In this document: positions 52,343-62,701 of the stretch, one piece after another
Layout: the number at the start of each line of letters is the position of its first letter
Numbering within the stretch: the first letter of the stretch is position 1
NCBI GenBank assembly: GCA_038251885.1
Contig: JBBSAX010000001.1
Location: forward strand, 29,089-93,088
Reading direction: 5' to 3'
From: JAHCHG01 sp038251885
GTDB lineage: Bacteria; Acidobacteriota; Blastocatellia; Pyrinomonadales; Pyrinomonadaceae
DNA length: 64,000 nt
Position numbers and translations under genes: made by a program
Notes under the pieces: generated by a model
The model's input: the letters and a program-made list of their open reading frames with translations, nothing else
What the model was told of the DNA's origin: nothing
The model's database searches: none

Positions 52343-53491
52343 ATGAAAAGTAAAACATCACCATCGGGAAAATCACCGAAACGCGCCGGAGCGAAAAAAC
52401 GTCGAGCAAATGCCGTTGACCGTGAAAATGAAAAGCAGGAATGGAAGAAATCAAAACGGGTTTTACTTGTTTTCAGTCTGCTTTTATTAGCGACGGTCGG
52501 TTTCGGAGCGGTGGCAAGTTACCGCAATTTGTCCAATTTATCCGGCTCTGCTTCGCCGAACGCGCTCCCGATGGCAAGTCCGCCCGCACTTCCGGCAAAT
52601 GATCCGAGCAAAGAATTTATCTATTCGGGAAGTGCGCTCTTAGCTACGGTCGAAGCGTTCCGGCAAGCACCGAGCGATCTGGCGATCTGGCGACCTTCGA
52701 GCGGCACCTGGTATATCCTCAATGCCCAACAGCAATGGGTAACGCAGCAATGGGGCGGCGGGACGGATATTCCATCGCCCGGTGATTTCGACGGCGACGG
52801 CAAGACCGATTTTTGCGTATATCGTCCCGGCGACGGCACTTGGTATATTATTCAGAGTTCCAGCGGCGGAAGTCAGTATGTTTCCTTCGGCACATCCGAA
52901 GACAAACCCGCCGTGGCAGATTATGACGGCGACGGCAGATCGGACATCGCTGTTTGGCGACCTTCCACACTGACTTGGTATATTCTGCAAAGTTCTAATA
53001 ATTCCTTTACCTCAATAACATTCGGAGCAAGCGGCGACAAACCTGTTCCGGGCGACTTCGATGGCGACGGCAAAGCCGATTTCGCCGTGTGGCGTAGCGG
53101 AACTGCCACCTTCTGGGTGCAGCAAACTTCCAATAATCTGGCGACTTCTTATTCAATCGGACAATCGGGAGATGAACCCGTCATCGGCGATTACGACGGC
53201 GACGGCAAGATGGATTTTGCCGTCAGACGCACCAGCACGAATGTCTGGTTTATCCGCAACAGTTCAGACCCAAACGGAACTGTCAATAGTGTTATTTGGG
53301 GAAATACGGGTGATATTGCAGTTCCGGCACGCTATTACGATTCACAAGACAGCGATGCCAAAACCGATATTGCGACGTGGCGACCATCAAATGGCGTTTG
53401 GTATATTCGCCGCTCAAGCGACGGCAGCACACGGGCAACCGCTTGGGGGTTAAGCGGAGATATTCCGGTTCCGGCAAATTGGAACAGATAA
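52343..53491 (+). CDS. FG-GAP/VCBS repeat surface protein
   Basis: This 382-residue protein has a basic N-terminus and a membrane anchor (RVLLVFSLLLLATVGFGAVA). About five repeats of ~50 residues follow, each with a D-x-D-G-D-G calcium loop: PGDFDGDGKTDFCVYRP, ADYDGDGRSDIAVWRP, PGDFDGDGKADFAVWR, IGDYDGDGKMDFAVRR, and a variant at the end. The repeats form a beta-propeller-like fold typical of surface proteins in Acidobacteriota and relatives. It precedes the RHS gene on the same strand with a 126-base gap. Role unknown: adhesion or a scaffold. Confidence 0.85.
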   Translation: MKSKTSPSGKSPKRAGAKKRRANAVDRENEKQEWKKSKRVLLVFSLLLLATVGFGAVASYRNLSNLSGSASPNALPMASPPALPANDPSKEFIYSGSALLATVEAFRQAPSDLAIWRPSSGTWYILNAQQQWVTQQWGGGTDIPSPGDFDGDGKTDFCVYRPGDGTWYIIQSSSGGSQYVSFGTSEDKPAVADYDGDGRSDIAVWRPSTLTWYILQSSNNSFTSITFGASGDKPVPGDFDGDGKADFAVWRSGTATFWVQQTSNNLATSYSIGQSGDEPVIGDYDGDGKMDFAVRRTSTNVWFIRNSSDPNGTVNSVIWGNTGDIAVPARYYDSQDSDAKTDIATWRPSNGVWYIRRSSDGSTRATAWGLSGDIPVPANWNR

Positions 53492-53617
53492 GACTCAAGT
53501 GAGAAGTAAAAGGTGAAAGGTAAAAGGTAAAACAAAAAACGGCGGTTTGAATTATCTACAAAAACCGGATTCCACAAATAAAAAGAATTTTGCGGGAAAA
53601 AGACGGAGAGGAAAAAT

Positions 53618-56600
53618 ATGCGTTCAAATACTCAGATGGTGCAAAAGATTCAGAAAACAGGCAAAATAATTTCTTTAATAGCAAGCAAAGCAAAAGATTA
53701 CGCGACGCTCGGATTGACGGGCAGACAATGGCTGGCAAGTCTTGTCATTTGTTTGATGCTGATGCCGATCTTCTCCTTGCCTGTGGGCGCAGCCGTTTAT
53801 ATACCGAAACCCGATCCGAACATCGCAGAGTTCGAGCCGGTGAATGCTGAAATACCGATCTGGGAAAAATTGGAGATAAATCTGAGCGCGAGAGTCGAAA
53901 CGTGGATGACTGCAAAAAGAGAACTGAATATCATCCACGATGAAAACAAAAAGAAAACTTCAGATGAGAATAAATCTGAGAATGCCGCTGACGAAGGGGT
54001 AAAAAGAAAGGGGAAAAAAGGCGGGGATTTGACTGAGATCGCCGGACTCAAATCCGGGAATGAAAATAGCGCGGAGCCGGTAGAGAAAGATACCGGGTTA
54101 AACGAAACTGAAAAGGATGTTTTGCCGGATGAAAATGCATCTGCAAAAATTAAAAGTCCCGTCAAAAATGTCGCTGCGCCGTCAATGATGTTGCTAAATC
54201 AGCCGCTGCCCGATAATGAATATGAATCAATTTTTAATTATGAAAATAATCTTGGCTCGCCAAAGGGGCAAGTCGAAATGGATTCAACTAATGAAGCGGC
54301 GGCTCTTCGGATCAGACATCGCGCCGGAATCGCCAACTTTAGTTTTGGAGTTCCGCTTGCCGCACTTTCGGGAAGAGGGTTAGATGCCGGAGTTTCAATG
54401 TCTTATAACAGCAGGACATGGAACAAGTCTCAGACATATGATTCCAATACTCAAACCTACACCCCGCATTTTACATATGATGTCGAACAAAGCTGGATCG
54501 CTCCGGGATTTAGCTCAGGGTTCGGCTACTTGGAGACCAGAGCCGTAACCCAATATATTCATCCGCACCAATCTTCAAATTTTTCCTACTATACGGAGAT
54601 AATTCCGTTAGGATTAATTGATGCCGACGGCACCCGTCATCAATTTCAATGCACCGGATACACGCCGATTTCAGGTTCATACACATCCAAATGCAATAAC
54701 TACAAAACAACTGACGGAACTTTTATTAATGTTCCGGCAAAACCCTGGATCAGCAATCCGGGCAATTCCCAAACGCCGAATACTTCGCAGTATCAGAACA
54801 CATCATTCACAATCACTTACTCAAACGGAACAAAAGTCTGGTTTAGCGGCGGTTTCGGCAGCGGCACGCAGCGTAAACATTACCCGGTAATGATCCAGGA
54901 CAATAATGGGAACCGGGTCAGAATCAACTATAAAGCGGATCAATCGGGGAGAATCGATTTCATTACCGACACTCTCAACCGCCAAATCAAGTTTTATTAT
55001 GAAAACAATACGAACGGAAATCCCGATAAATTAGTCGCGGTAACAATTCCCGGGATAAATACGAACGATGAGATTCAAACCGTCAGATTTTATTATGAAG
55101 ATATGACGCTGAGTTCTGCGGGTAAATTCAGCGGTCAAATTACTGCTCCCCCGACAATTCGCGTTTTGCGGTACGTCTATATGCCGGCGACAAACACGGG
55201 ATACAAATACGATTATCATTCAAATTACGGGATGATCAAAAAGATCACCCGGCAGGTCGGAATGATCGGCAGCACGACGGCGACGAATCAGACCGGAACT
55301 TTAACGGAAGGCGCATTCGCGGCATCTACGGAATATAATTTTTCGGACGGCTCGACTGCTCTGGAAGATGTTCCGAAATACACAAAACGAACGGACGATT
55401 GGGCGGGACGAACATCTACGGATCCGCAGGAAACTTTTTATAACGCTCCTGAACCTATACCGGGACAGGATATTTATTCCGATATAACGGTTAAAGATAA
55501 CGGTTTTGATGTCAAAACGGAAAACATCTCGGCATCTACCGGATTATTAAAAGAAACATCCGTCAAGAAGATGTTCGGACCCGCCGGACAATACAGTCAA
55601 CTGATGTCAAAAACCAAATATTTCTGGGACGGCAGTCGAAATTTGACAAAAATCGAAACCACGAATGAAGCTGGATTGGTGAGAGCGGTTGAATACGAAT
55701 ACGACGGTTATAATAACCAAACCAAAGTAAAAGAATATGATTATGCCGCAGCGGGAGATCTCGGAACTCTGCTGCGGACAACGGAAATCGCATATGAAAC
55801 AGGTTCGGGTTGGATAAACAAAAATCTGCTCGGATTGGTGAAATCCGTAAAAACGATTGTTAATAGCACAACGGTTTCAAAGACTTTATTTGAATACGAT
55901 CACAACGGAAACGATGCGACTTTAACAAGACGGGATGATATAAGCACCGCGACGCACGACAGATATTATAACCCGGCGCATCCTTCTACAACGGAAGAAA
56001 TTTGTCCTTTTTACGATCCTGATACTCAGAACGCACTGCCCAACGGTTGTATTATAATTCATAATCCGGGTTATGATTCAACCAGCGCATTCCGAGGAAA
56101 TGTGACAAAACTTACCTCGTTTGCGGACTCGACATTAACGACCGATCCGAATGCCGATATTACGAATTACAATTACGATATTGCCGGAAATCTCGTCAGT
56201 GCTTCGTTAAGCTGCTGCCAGGTCAGAACCTACGAATATCACATAGATCATCAGTATGCCTTTCCGGTTTCACAAACATCGGGAAGTTCGCCGCAAATGA
56301 CAACATCCGTAACTTATAACCGCAACACCGGGCTTGTTTTGACTTCGACTGATGAAAACAATCAGGTGACGAATTACCAATACGAAAGCGATACTCTGCG
56401 GCGGAAAAAGACGATTTACTCTAACGGCGGTTATACCGAAACCGAATATTCAGACAAATTAGCTCCTCTATCAGCAATAGAATTTGTTCGAGTAACAAAT
56501 ACACTTGATACGAATAAAACAGCACAAAGTTACAGTTATTTTGATGGACGTGGTTTGGGAATCAGAAATGCGACGCAAACGCCGGACGGATGGAGCGTTT

Positions 56601-59284
56601 CAACGATGGAATATGACAAATTGGGTAGACCTGTTAAGAGTTACAATCCATTCTATTCTTCTATTCCGAATGGGGCAACGCCAAATGAAACGAAATTTAC
56701 TGAGGTTTTGAATTACGACGCACTCGGCAGAACAACGTCTGTCAGATTACAGGATTTGACGACAGTTTCAACCGCTTTCAGCGACACGAACACAACTCCC
56801 GCCGAATTTAATAAAACTTTTGTGACCGTTACCGATCAAGCCGGAAAACAGAGAAGACAAGTTGCCGATGCACTCGGAAGAATTGTGCGTGTTGACGAAC
56901 CGAATTTATCTGGCAGTCTCGGCGCGGTTGATGCTCCGATACAGCCGACCACATATGAATATGACGGAAATGATAATCTTTCAAAAGTAATCCAGACAGA
57001 AGGCACGGTAACGCAAGTGCGGAAGTTCAAATACGATGCTCTGGCGCGCCTGACACACGAAAAACAGGTCGAAGCATCACCGACGCTCGACAATAGCGGA
57101 GTTCACGGAAGCGCTGATCCCAATAAATGGACAAAAGTGTTGAAATATAATCTGGATGGGCTTGTGTCGGAAGCGACGGACGCACGGGGCGTGAAAACGA
57201 CTTTTTCGTATGACGGATTGAACCGCGTTACGTCACTTACATTTACCGACGGCACACCGACCGTAACTTACACCTACGATCAGGCGCGCACGGGCTTTTT
57301 TAACAAAAATGCTTTGACGAGAGTGGAAACGGCGGACGGCGGAACTCTTCGACCGGAGACACCGGCGACGGCGACCGAGTTCGATTACGATCAGATGGGC
57401 AGAGTCGTCAAACACCGCCAAAGCATCGGGACCCAAACCTACGCGATGGAATACGGCTATAATCTGGCAGGTCAATTAACTTCGGAGAAATATCCTTCGG
57501 GCAGAATTGTTTCGACCGGGTATGATGTGAACGGCAGACTTTCCCAGATTTCCGATCAAAGCCGGAATTATCTGAATAATCTGCAATATCAATTATACGG
57601 CGGAGCATTGAGTTCGATGACTTTGGGGAACGGCATTCAGCAGACTTTTGATTATAACGAGCGTTTGCAGATGAAGCAGATCAGTTGGACAAAGAATAAT
57701 AATGTCATCCAGCGTTACGATTATAAATTCGGGCAGATTGACCCGAATAATAATACGGTTGATGCGACTAAAAACAACGGGCAGTTGGCGCAGGTCGAAA
57801 GCTATATCGGCGGAACGGTTTCTAATCCAACCAAGCAATTTACCCAAAAATTCTCTTACGATGCCATCGGCAGATTAGAAAAGGAAACCGAAACGAGAGG
57901 CGATAACTCGAATCAGGTTTATCAGCAAAAGTTCAGCTACGACCGCTTCGGCAACAGATATTTGAAAGCGGCGGATAATCCCGCAAACCAAAATCCGCTT
58001 TATCCGACACCGATTGAAGACAATAACATTGACCGGACAACGAATCGTCTGGCATCGAATACGAACACACTCTATGACGATGCCGGAAACATCACGACCG
58101 ACGGCAAATACCGCAATCTGAAATATTATTACGATGCCAACGGGCGGATGTTTAAGACTTCGCAAACTAATGATACGAATCAGGCAAACACGGTTTATGA
58201 CGCAAGCGGAAATAAGGTAGCGACAAAAGTCAATGATGTCTGGCGATTTCTGATTTATGATGCTAGAGGAAAACTCATTGCCGAATACGGCGGAACGGAT
58301 TCGACGGATGAAGGCGGAGTCAAATTTGTTCATCAGGATTTACAAGGCTCGACAAGGGGTTTGACCAATTTAACCGGAACTGTTCTGGCAAGAATTGATT
58401 ATCAAGCATTCGGTGAAGAAATTCCAAACAATATCGGACAGCGAACCGCTCAAGGCTACGAAACATCAGATAGTATCAGACAGCGATACGGCTTGACGAA
58501 CAGAGATGAAGCAACCGAACTCGATGACACTTGGTTCAGAAAACTGGAGCAAAGAGGCGGCAGATGGACAACGCCCGATCCGTATAAAGGCTCGATGAAT
58601 CTTGGCAATCCTCAGAGTTTCAACCGCTACAGTTATGTTGAAAATGAACCAACAAATTATATTGACCCAAGTGGATTGTTAATGGCGGCTCCTGGTTCAG
58701 TCTGTGCAAGAGGTTATCTGACCACAATTCTTTATGGCAATAGTAGCGACGGATTTCAAATAGTAGCCCAGTTTCTGACTTGTTATGAATGGGCTCAAAG
58801 TGGCGGTAGTCCAACTGCTCTTACAGTTAAAGAAAATGAAAAACTTGATAAAAGAATAGCCAAGATTAAAGATCAACTTAAGAAAGAAAAATGCAAAAAA
58901 TTTCTTGAAAGCCATGGAATATCGATTTCTGACTTAAATGCTCAGCTGGATGATCAAAGCAAAAGGTTTTCCGGTCCAAAATCAACTAATTATACTGTGG
59001 CAGAAGCAGGTTTAGATGGAGACCCGTCAACACAAAACTGGACTGTTAGTACATGGTTTAAGAAGAAGTATGGAGGAAGGATACAAGCAGCAGTTGGTAG
59101 TAACGATCGCGTATTTTATAAAAACTTCAATAGTGTAACTACAATTTTGCATGAGAATCTTCATGTTTCAACTGGGTTAGGTGATGTAGCTTTAGCCAAT
59201 AAATTAGGTTTAAAACATGATGGAACTGTAGCAAGTGCAAGCCCTGCAATTTCAGCAGCACTAATAGCTAACGGTTGTACTTAA
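53618..59284 (+). CDS. RHS-repeat protein with HExxH metallopeptidase tip
   Basis: This 1888-residue protein has a membrane or export segment (WLASLVICLMLMPIFSLPVG, residues ~46-66), an acidic linker, then many YD/RHS repeats (for example YEYDGYNNQTKVKEYDY). The RHS core ends near residue 1685 with NRYSYVENEPTNYIDPSGLL. The variable tip (residues ~1690-1888) has ILHENLHVSTGLGD: His1845, Glu1846 and His1849 make an HExxH zinc-protease motif. Base composition becomes A+T-rich at the tip, which suggests it was acquired separately. It is likely a contact toxin of the polymorphic class. Confidence 0.88.
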   Translation: MRSNTQMVQKIQKTGKIISLIASKAKDYATLGLTGRQWLASLVICLMLMPIFSLPVGAAVYIPKPDPNIAEFEPVNAEIPIWEKLEINLSARVETWMTAKRELNIIHDENKKKTSDENKSENAADEGVKRKGKKGGDLTEIAGLKSGNENSAEPVEKDTGLNETEKDVLPDENASAKIKSPVKNVAAPSMMLLNQPLPDNEYESIFNYENNLGSPKGQVEMDSTNEAAALRIRHRAGIANFSFGVPLAALSGRGLDAGVSMSYNSRTWNKSQTYDSNTQTYTPHFTYDVEQSWIAPGFSSGFGYLETRAVTQYIHPHQSSNFSYYTEIIPLGLIDADGTRHQFQCTGYTPISGSYTSKCNNYKTTDGTFINVPAKPWISNPGNSQTPNTSQYQNTSFTITYSNGTKVWFSGGFGSGTQRKHYPVMIQDNNGNRVRINYKADQSGRIDFITDTLNRQIKFYYENNTNGNPDKLVAVTIPGINTNDEIQTVRFYYEDMTLSSAGKFSGQITAPPTIRVLRYVYMPATNTGYKYDYHSNYGMIKKITRQVGMIGSTTATNQTGTLTEGAFAASTEYNFSDGSTALEDVPKYTKRTDDWAGRTSTDPQETFYNAPEPIPGQDIYSDITVKDNGFDVKTENISASTGLLKETSVKKMFGPAGQYSQLMSKTKYFWDGSRNLTKIETTNEAGLVRAVEYEYDGYNNQTKVKEYDYAAAGDLGTLLRTTEIAYETGSGWINKNLLGLVKSVKTIVNSTTVSKTLFEYDHNGNDATLTRRDDISTATHDRYYNPAHPSTTEEICPFYDPDTQNALPNGCIIIHNPGYDSTSAFRGNVTKLTSFADSTLTTDPNADITNYNYDIAGNLVSASLSCCQVRTYEYHIDHQYAFPVSQTSGSSPQMTTSVTYNRNTGLVLTSTDENNQVTNYQYESDTLRRKKTIYSNGGYTETEYSDKLAPLSAIEFVRVTNTLDTNKTAQSYSYFDGRGLGIRNATQTPDGWSVSTMEYDKLGRPVKSYNPFYSSIPNGATPNETKFTEVLNYDALGRTTSVRLQDLTTVSTAFSDTNTTPAEFNKTFVTVTDQAGKQRRQVADALGRIVRVDEPNLSGSLGAVDAPIQPTTYEYDGNDNLSKVIQTEGTVTQVRKFKYDALARLTHEKQVEASPTLDNSGVHGSADPNKWTKVLKYNLDGLVSEATDARGVKTTFSYDGLNRVTSLTFTDGTPTVTYTYDQARTGFFNKNALTRVETADGGTLRPETPATATEFDYDQMGRVVKHRQSIGTQTYAMEYGYNLAGQLTSEKYPSGRIVSTGYDVNGRLSQISDQSRNYLNNLQYQLYGGALSSMTLGNGIQQTFDYNERLQMKQISWTKNNNVIQRYDYKFGQIDPNNNTVDATKNNGQLAQVESYIGGTVSNPTKQFTQKFSYDAIGRLEKETETRGDNSNQVYQQKFSYDRFGNRYLKAADNPANQNPLYPTPIEDNNIDRTTNRLASNTNTLYDDAGNITTDGKYRNLKYYYDANGRMFKTSQTNDTNQANTVYDASGNKVATKVNDVWRFLIYDARGKLIAEYGGTDSTDEGGVKFVHQDLQGSTRGLTNLTGTVLARIDYQAFGEEIPNNIGQRTAQGYETSDSIRQRYGLTNRDEATELDDTWFRKLEQRGGRWTTPDPYKGSMNLGNPQSFNRYSYVENEPTNYIDPSGLLMAAPGSVCARGYLTTILYGNSSDGFQIVAQFLTCYEWAQSGGSPTALTVKENEKLDKRIAKIKDQLKKEKCKKFLESHGISISDLNAQLDDQSKRFSGPKSTNYTVAEAGLDGDPSTQNWTVSTWFKKKYGGRIQAAVGSNDRVFYKNFNSVTTILHENLHVSTGLGDVALANKLGLKHDGTVASASPAISAALIANGCT

Positions 59285-59400
59285 GTAGTTTTAATGACTT
59301 GAATCATGTATTCGGGATATTAAGAATTGAATTTATGGAGCGGCGATTGCTCAATAGTGTGCTTTTATTTGAAGAATTAGTTTAATAAAAGGAGATGTTA

Positions 59401-59868
59401 ATGAAATTCAAAGTATTTTTGGTCTTGTTATTATTTTTGCTGATAAATGTAGATTATGTTTATACTCAAGTGAATGGGACAGGAAAATGTAAATCATCTG
59501 TAAAAGGTGGTAAATATCAAAAATCAGAGATAGCACATTGGCAAAATGAGCCGAAGAAATTTAGTGGAAATGTTTTAATAAAACCCCAAAATGTAAATCG
59601 GGAGTTTCTGATAAAACTCGCTAAAAGACTAAAAGCTGAATATTGTATGGCTGAATACTTTACTGTTAATATTTATGACGATTCTGACTCTATGAACTTT
59701 GGGTGGGAGATTTACAATCAATCTGAGAATAAAATAATACGCCATCGAGCAACTTACACGTTTGATATAACCGCAGGAATAAATGAAATAGAGTATTCAA
59801 CAAAAAAGGGTAATCCAACCAACGAAAATAAAATTGATTTAAATAGTGAGATGCAGTCAATAGACTGA
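59401..59868 (+). CDS. Putative exported immunity protein
   Basis: I set the start at 59401, six bases after AAAAGGAG (the ATG at 59395 is too close to it). The 156-residue protein has a signal peptide (FKVFLVLLLFLLINVDYVYT) and a polar mature part with two Cys (GTGKCKSS, KAEYCMAEYF). Its base composition is A+T-rich like the RHS tip. It lies 116 bases after the RHS stop, the place where immunity proteins are found in RHS/CDI loci. An exported immunity protein would fit a toxin acting in the periplasm. This is inference. Confidence 0.5.
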   Translation: MKFKVFLVLLLFLLINVDYVYTQVNGTGKCKSSVKGGKYQKSEIAHWQNEPKKFSGNVLIKPQNVNREFLIKLAKRLKAEYCMAEYFTVNIYDDSDSMNFGWEIYNQSENKIIRHRATYTFDITAGINEIEYSTKKGNPTNENKIDLNSEMQSID

Positions 59869-59928
59869 TGAGATGGTTTAATTTTATGAGTGTAGGTCAA
59901 TTGAAAATAGAACAATGTATAATAGACC

Positions 59929-60574
59929 TTATCCTGAATAAAATTGTTGTAATAACAGTCCTTTGATAAATGGTTTGCGAAGTAATGTGCGGAAGTTGTG
60001 TGTTCCGCACGCTATTTCCATTACATCGTCTGAAATATCTTCGACTTTCAATCTCATTTCTTCCTTCACAATTCGTAATCTTTTGGCTCCGCTAATTAAA
60101 TGTTCAATGACCACCCGCACCGCGCTTAATTCTCGATTCAACTGTTTTTCTTCCGCTGTCAACTCTCCTCCACGCGGCTTTTTCTTCGGCTGTTTGATAA
60201 TCACTCCGGCGGGCGCAAAGCCTTGAAATCCCGTGTCTTGTTGAATAGTTACTCCGTCCGGATAGTCAATCGCTTCTTCGTCAGCCAACTTTTTATCGTG
60301 TTTTTTGCCTTCCACAGTTTTTGACAAATACACTATAAGTCGCGTTTCTACTTCACCGATTATCAAATTCTTGTTCGTGTGAGTCTTTTTTTTCCGCTGT
60401 AATACAACTTTTGCCGGTCATTGTCCTTTGGTCTTTCGCGGTTTCTTTCAACCCCGTCTTGGACTAATTCGCCGACTTCAACCTGCTCTTTTAACCGCTC
60501 GACAAATTCATCCGCCTTTCGCTGAGGCTGGCAATCGAGAATTTCTAAGGCTCGTTTCAGCTTCGGCAACAAGC
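59929..60574 (-). pseudogene. IS5-type transposase remnant, 5'-truncated by IS21
   Basis: On the minus strand the C-terminal part of an IS5-family (ISL2/IS1031-like) DDE transposase is readable: LLPKLKRALEILDCQPQRKA, then DNDRQKLYYSGKK, and after a frame change TVEGKKHDKKLADEE with GGELTAEEKQLNRELSAVRV and VVIEHLISGAKRLRIVKEE. The frames meet at A8G (60385-60393); A AAA AAG is a canonical -1 slippery heptamer, so a frameshift may be natural. The N-terminal ~half is missing where the IS21 end begins. Inactive. Confidence 0.82.
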
Positions 60575-60686
60575 TGTCAACACGCGAAATAAACTGATCC
60601 ATTAGGAAGCGAAATAAATTGACCCACATTTGACGGCGTTTTGGATTACACTTCTTTTATTCAACTAAAAGGAGGCGTAAAACGAG

Positions 60687-61904
60687 ATGCTCAAATGGGA
60701 GGAGCAAATGGATATTAAGTTTTTAGTCGGGCAAGGTCATTCGATCAGGCAGGCTGCCAAGTTGTCGGGACACGCCCGCAATACCGTCAGAAGTGTGATT
60801 CGTCCAGGCAATAACGAGCTAAAGCCTGAGAGTCGTGGACGTAAATCGAAGCTCGTGGATTTCAAAGAGTATTTGCGGACAAGATATTTGGAAACCGGTT
60901 TAAGCGGTGTGCGGCTCTGTGAAGAGATTACGGCGATGGGTTTTACGGGATCAGTTTCCGCCGTTCGCCGCTTTTTGCAAACGATTGAAAAAGGCGGGAT
61001 TTCGCCAAAGGCGACGGTTCGGTTTGAAACGCCGCCGGGTGAACAGGCGCAGGTTGACTGGGCGGAGGTTGGCTATTTTCTGGACGAAGAAGGCATCAGT
61101 CGAAAGATTTACGCCTTCCTGATGGTCTTGAGTTATTCGAGGATGCTGTTCGTCGAATTTGTCACCGACATTTCAACCGAAACGCTGATCGCCTGTCACC
61201 AAAAGGCTTTCGCTTATTTCAGCGGATATACGCGCAAGATTCTGTATGACAATATGAAGCAGGTGCGGCTTTCTCAAACTGAATGGAACCCGCTGTTTCA
61301 GGATTTTCTCGGTCATTACGGCATTATCGCCGCCACGCATCGCCCGTATCGGGCGCGAACGAAAGGCAAAGTCGAACGCGCCGTTTTGTATTTACGGGAT
61401 GGTTTTCTCAAAGGCGGCGAGTTTGCGAATCTGGCTGATCTGCGGCAACAGGGTTTTCATTGGCAGGAAGAAACAGCCAATCGGCGGATTCACGCGACGA
61501 CCAAAGAAAAACCCTGTGAGTTATTCAAGAGCGAACAACTGCTGCCATCGGCAACCGTCACGGAATATCGCATGGCTGCCAAAGCGAGCCGGAAAGTATC
61601 GGCGGAAGGCTTCGTTCATTACGCGGGCAGCCGTTATTCGGTAATGCCGCAAGCGGTCGGCAAAACGGTGTTGGTCGAGCAGGAAGAACAAACGATTCGC
61701 GTTAAAAGCGCTGATCTGATTATTGCCGAACATCGGGTTTCGACGAAGAAAAACGCGGATGTCATCAATCCCGAACACATTGCCGAAATGTGGAAACTGA
61801 GTTTGGGAAAAACGCCGGTGCCGAATTCGAGAAAACTACAGATCTTGTTCAACAGCGAAGTTGCCGTGACACCGCTCCAGCGTTATGAGGAGGTGATCGG
61901 CTGA
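60687..61904 (+). CDS. istA: IS21 transposase IstA
   Basis: This 405-residue transposase starts with a helix-turn-helix (GHSIRQAAKLSGHARNTVRS). Its DDE core reads GEQAQVDWAEVGYF (first Asp), then KILYDNMKQVRLS (second Asp) and ARTKGKVERAVLYLR (Glu). GGAGG lies 12 bases before the ATG. The stop overlaps the istB start by one base. Intact. Confidence 0.96.
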   Translation: MLKWEEQMDIKFLVGQGHSIRQAAKLSGHARNTVRSVIRPGNNELKPESRGRKSKLVDFKEYLRTRYLETGLSGVRLCEEITAMGFTGSVSAVRRFLQTIEKGGISPKATVRFETPPGEQAQVDWAEVGYFLDEEGISRKIYAFLMVLSYSRMLFVEFVTDISTETLIACHQKAFAYFSGYTRKILYDNMKQVRLSQTEWNPLFQDFLGHYGIIAATHRPYRARTKGKVERAVLYLRDGFLKGGEFANLADLRQQGFHWQEETANRRIHATTKEKPCELFKSEQLLPSATVTEYRMAAKASRKVSAEGFVHYAGSRYSVMPQAVGKTVLVEQEEQTIRVKSADLIIAEHRVSTKKNADVINPEHIAEMWKLSLGKTPVPNSRKLQILFNSEVAVTPLQRYEEVIG

Positions 61905-62701
61905 TGCAAATCTTTGAAACAAAAGCGACGGAAGGACTGGAAAAGTTGAACTTGACGACGGCTCGCGCGCAGCTCGACACGGCGGCGCAGACGGCTTCCG
62001 CCGAGAACTGGAGTTACACGCATTTTCTCGGCTACTTGCTCGACGGTGAACTTCGGGAGCGACATCGGCGGACAGTTGAAATGAGTTTGCAGTTTGCCCG
62101 TTTTCCGGTCTTGAAAAGACTGGCGGACTTCGATTACGCTTCGCAGCCTTCGGTTGATAAAAGATTGATTGAGGAACTGCAAACCGGCAGATTCTTATCC
62201 GAAGGCAGAAACATTATCTTTTTAGGACCGCCCGGAGTCGGCAAAACACATCTGGCAATCGGTTTGGGAGTCAATACGGCGGAACTCGGACATCGCGTTT
62301 ATTTCACGAGTGCGATTGATCTGGTGCGAAAACTGGTCAAAGCAATGAGTGAGAACCGACTCTCCAGAGAAATCAAGAATCTAACCCGCCCGAAATTGCT
62401 GATTATTGATGAAGTCGGCTATTTGAAACTCGAAGCGGCGGAAGCGAGTTTGCTGTTTCAAGTCATTAGCGAACGCTACGAACGGCAAGGCGCAATCATT
62501 CTGACGAGTAATAAAGCGTTTTCGAGTTGGGGCGAAGTCTTTGCCGGCGATGCGGTGATGGCATCCGCCGCGCTCGACCGACTTCTGCACCGCTGCACGG
62601 TCGTCAACATTCGCGGCGAAAGTTACCGGATGAAGGAAAAACTGAAAGCCGGAAAAAATGCCGAATTGGAATCATTAGAAGAACTTCAGGCAACGGCTTG
62701 A
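61904..62701 (+). CDS. istB: IS21 helper ATPase IstB
   Basis: This 265-residue AAA+ protein (DnaC-like) has Walker A LGPPGVGKTHLAIGL and Walker B LLIIDEVGYLKL, then AIILTSNKAFSSWGEVFAGD and RLLHRCTVVNIRGESYR, all typical IstB. It starts on the last base of the istA stop (TGATG). It helps IstA choose targets. Full length. Confidence 0.96.
   Translation: MQIFETKATEGLEKLNLTTARAQLDTAAQTASAENWSYTHFLGYLLDGELRERHRRTVEMSLQFARFPVLKRLADFDYASQPSVDKRLIEELQTGRFLSEGRNIIFLGPPGVGKTHLAIGLGVNTAELGHRVYFTSAIDLVRKLVKAMSENRLSREIKNLTRPKLLIIDEVGYLKLEAAEASLLFQVISERYERQGAIILTSNKAFSSWGEVFAGDAVMASAALDRLLHRCTVVNIRGESYRMKEKLKAGKNAELESLEELQATA

Noticed and set aside
52640..53450. Tandem DNA repeat array
   Set aside because: The periodicity comes from the protein-level DxDGDG repeats of the FG-GAP gene.
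53499..53535. Short AAAGGT tandem run before the RHS gene
   Set aside because: A simple-sequence stretch of ~30 bases; no sign of function beyond drift or slippage.
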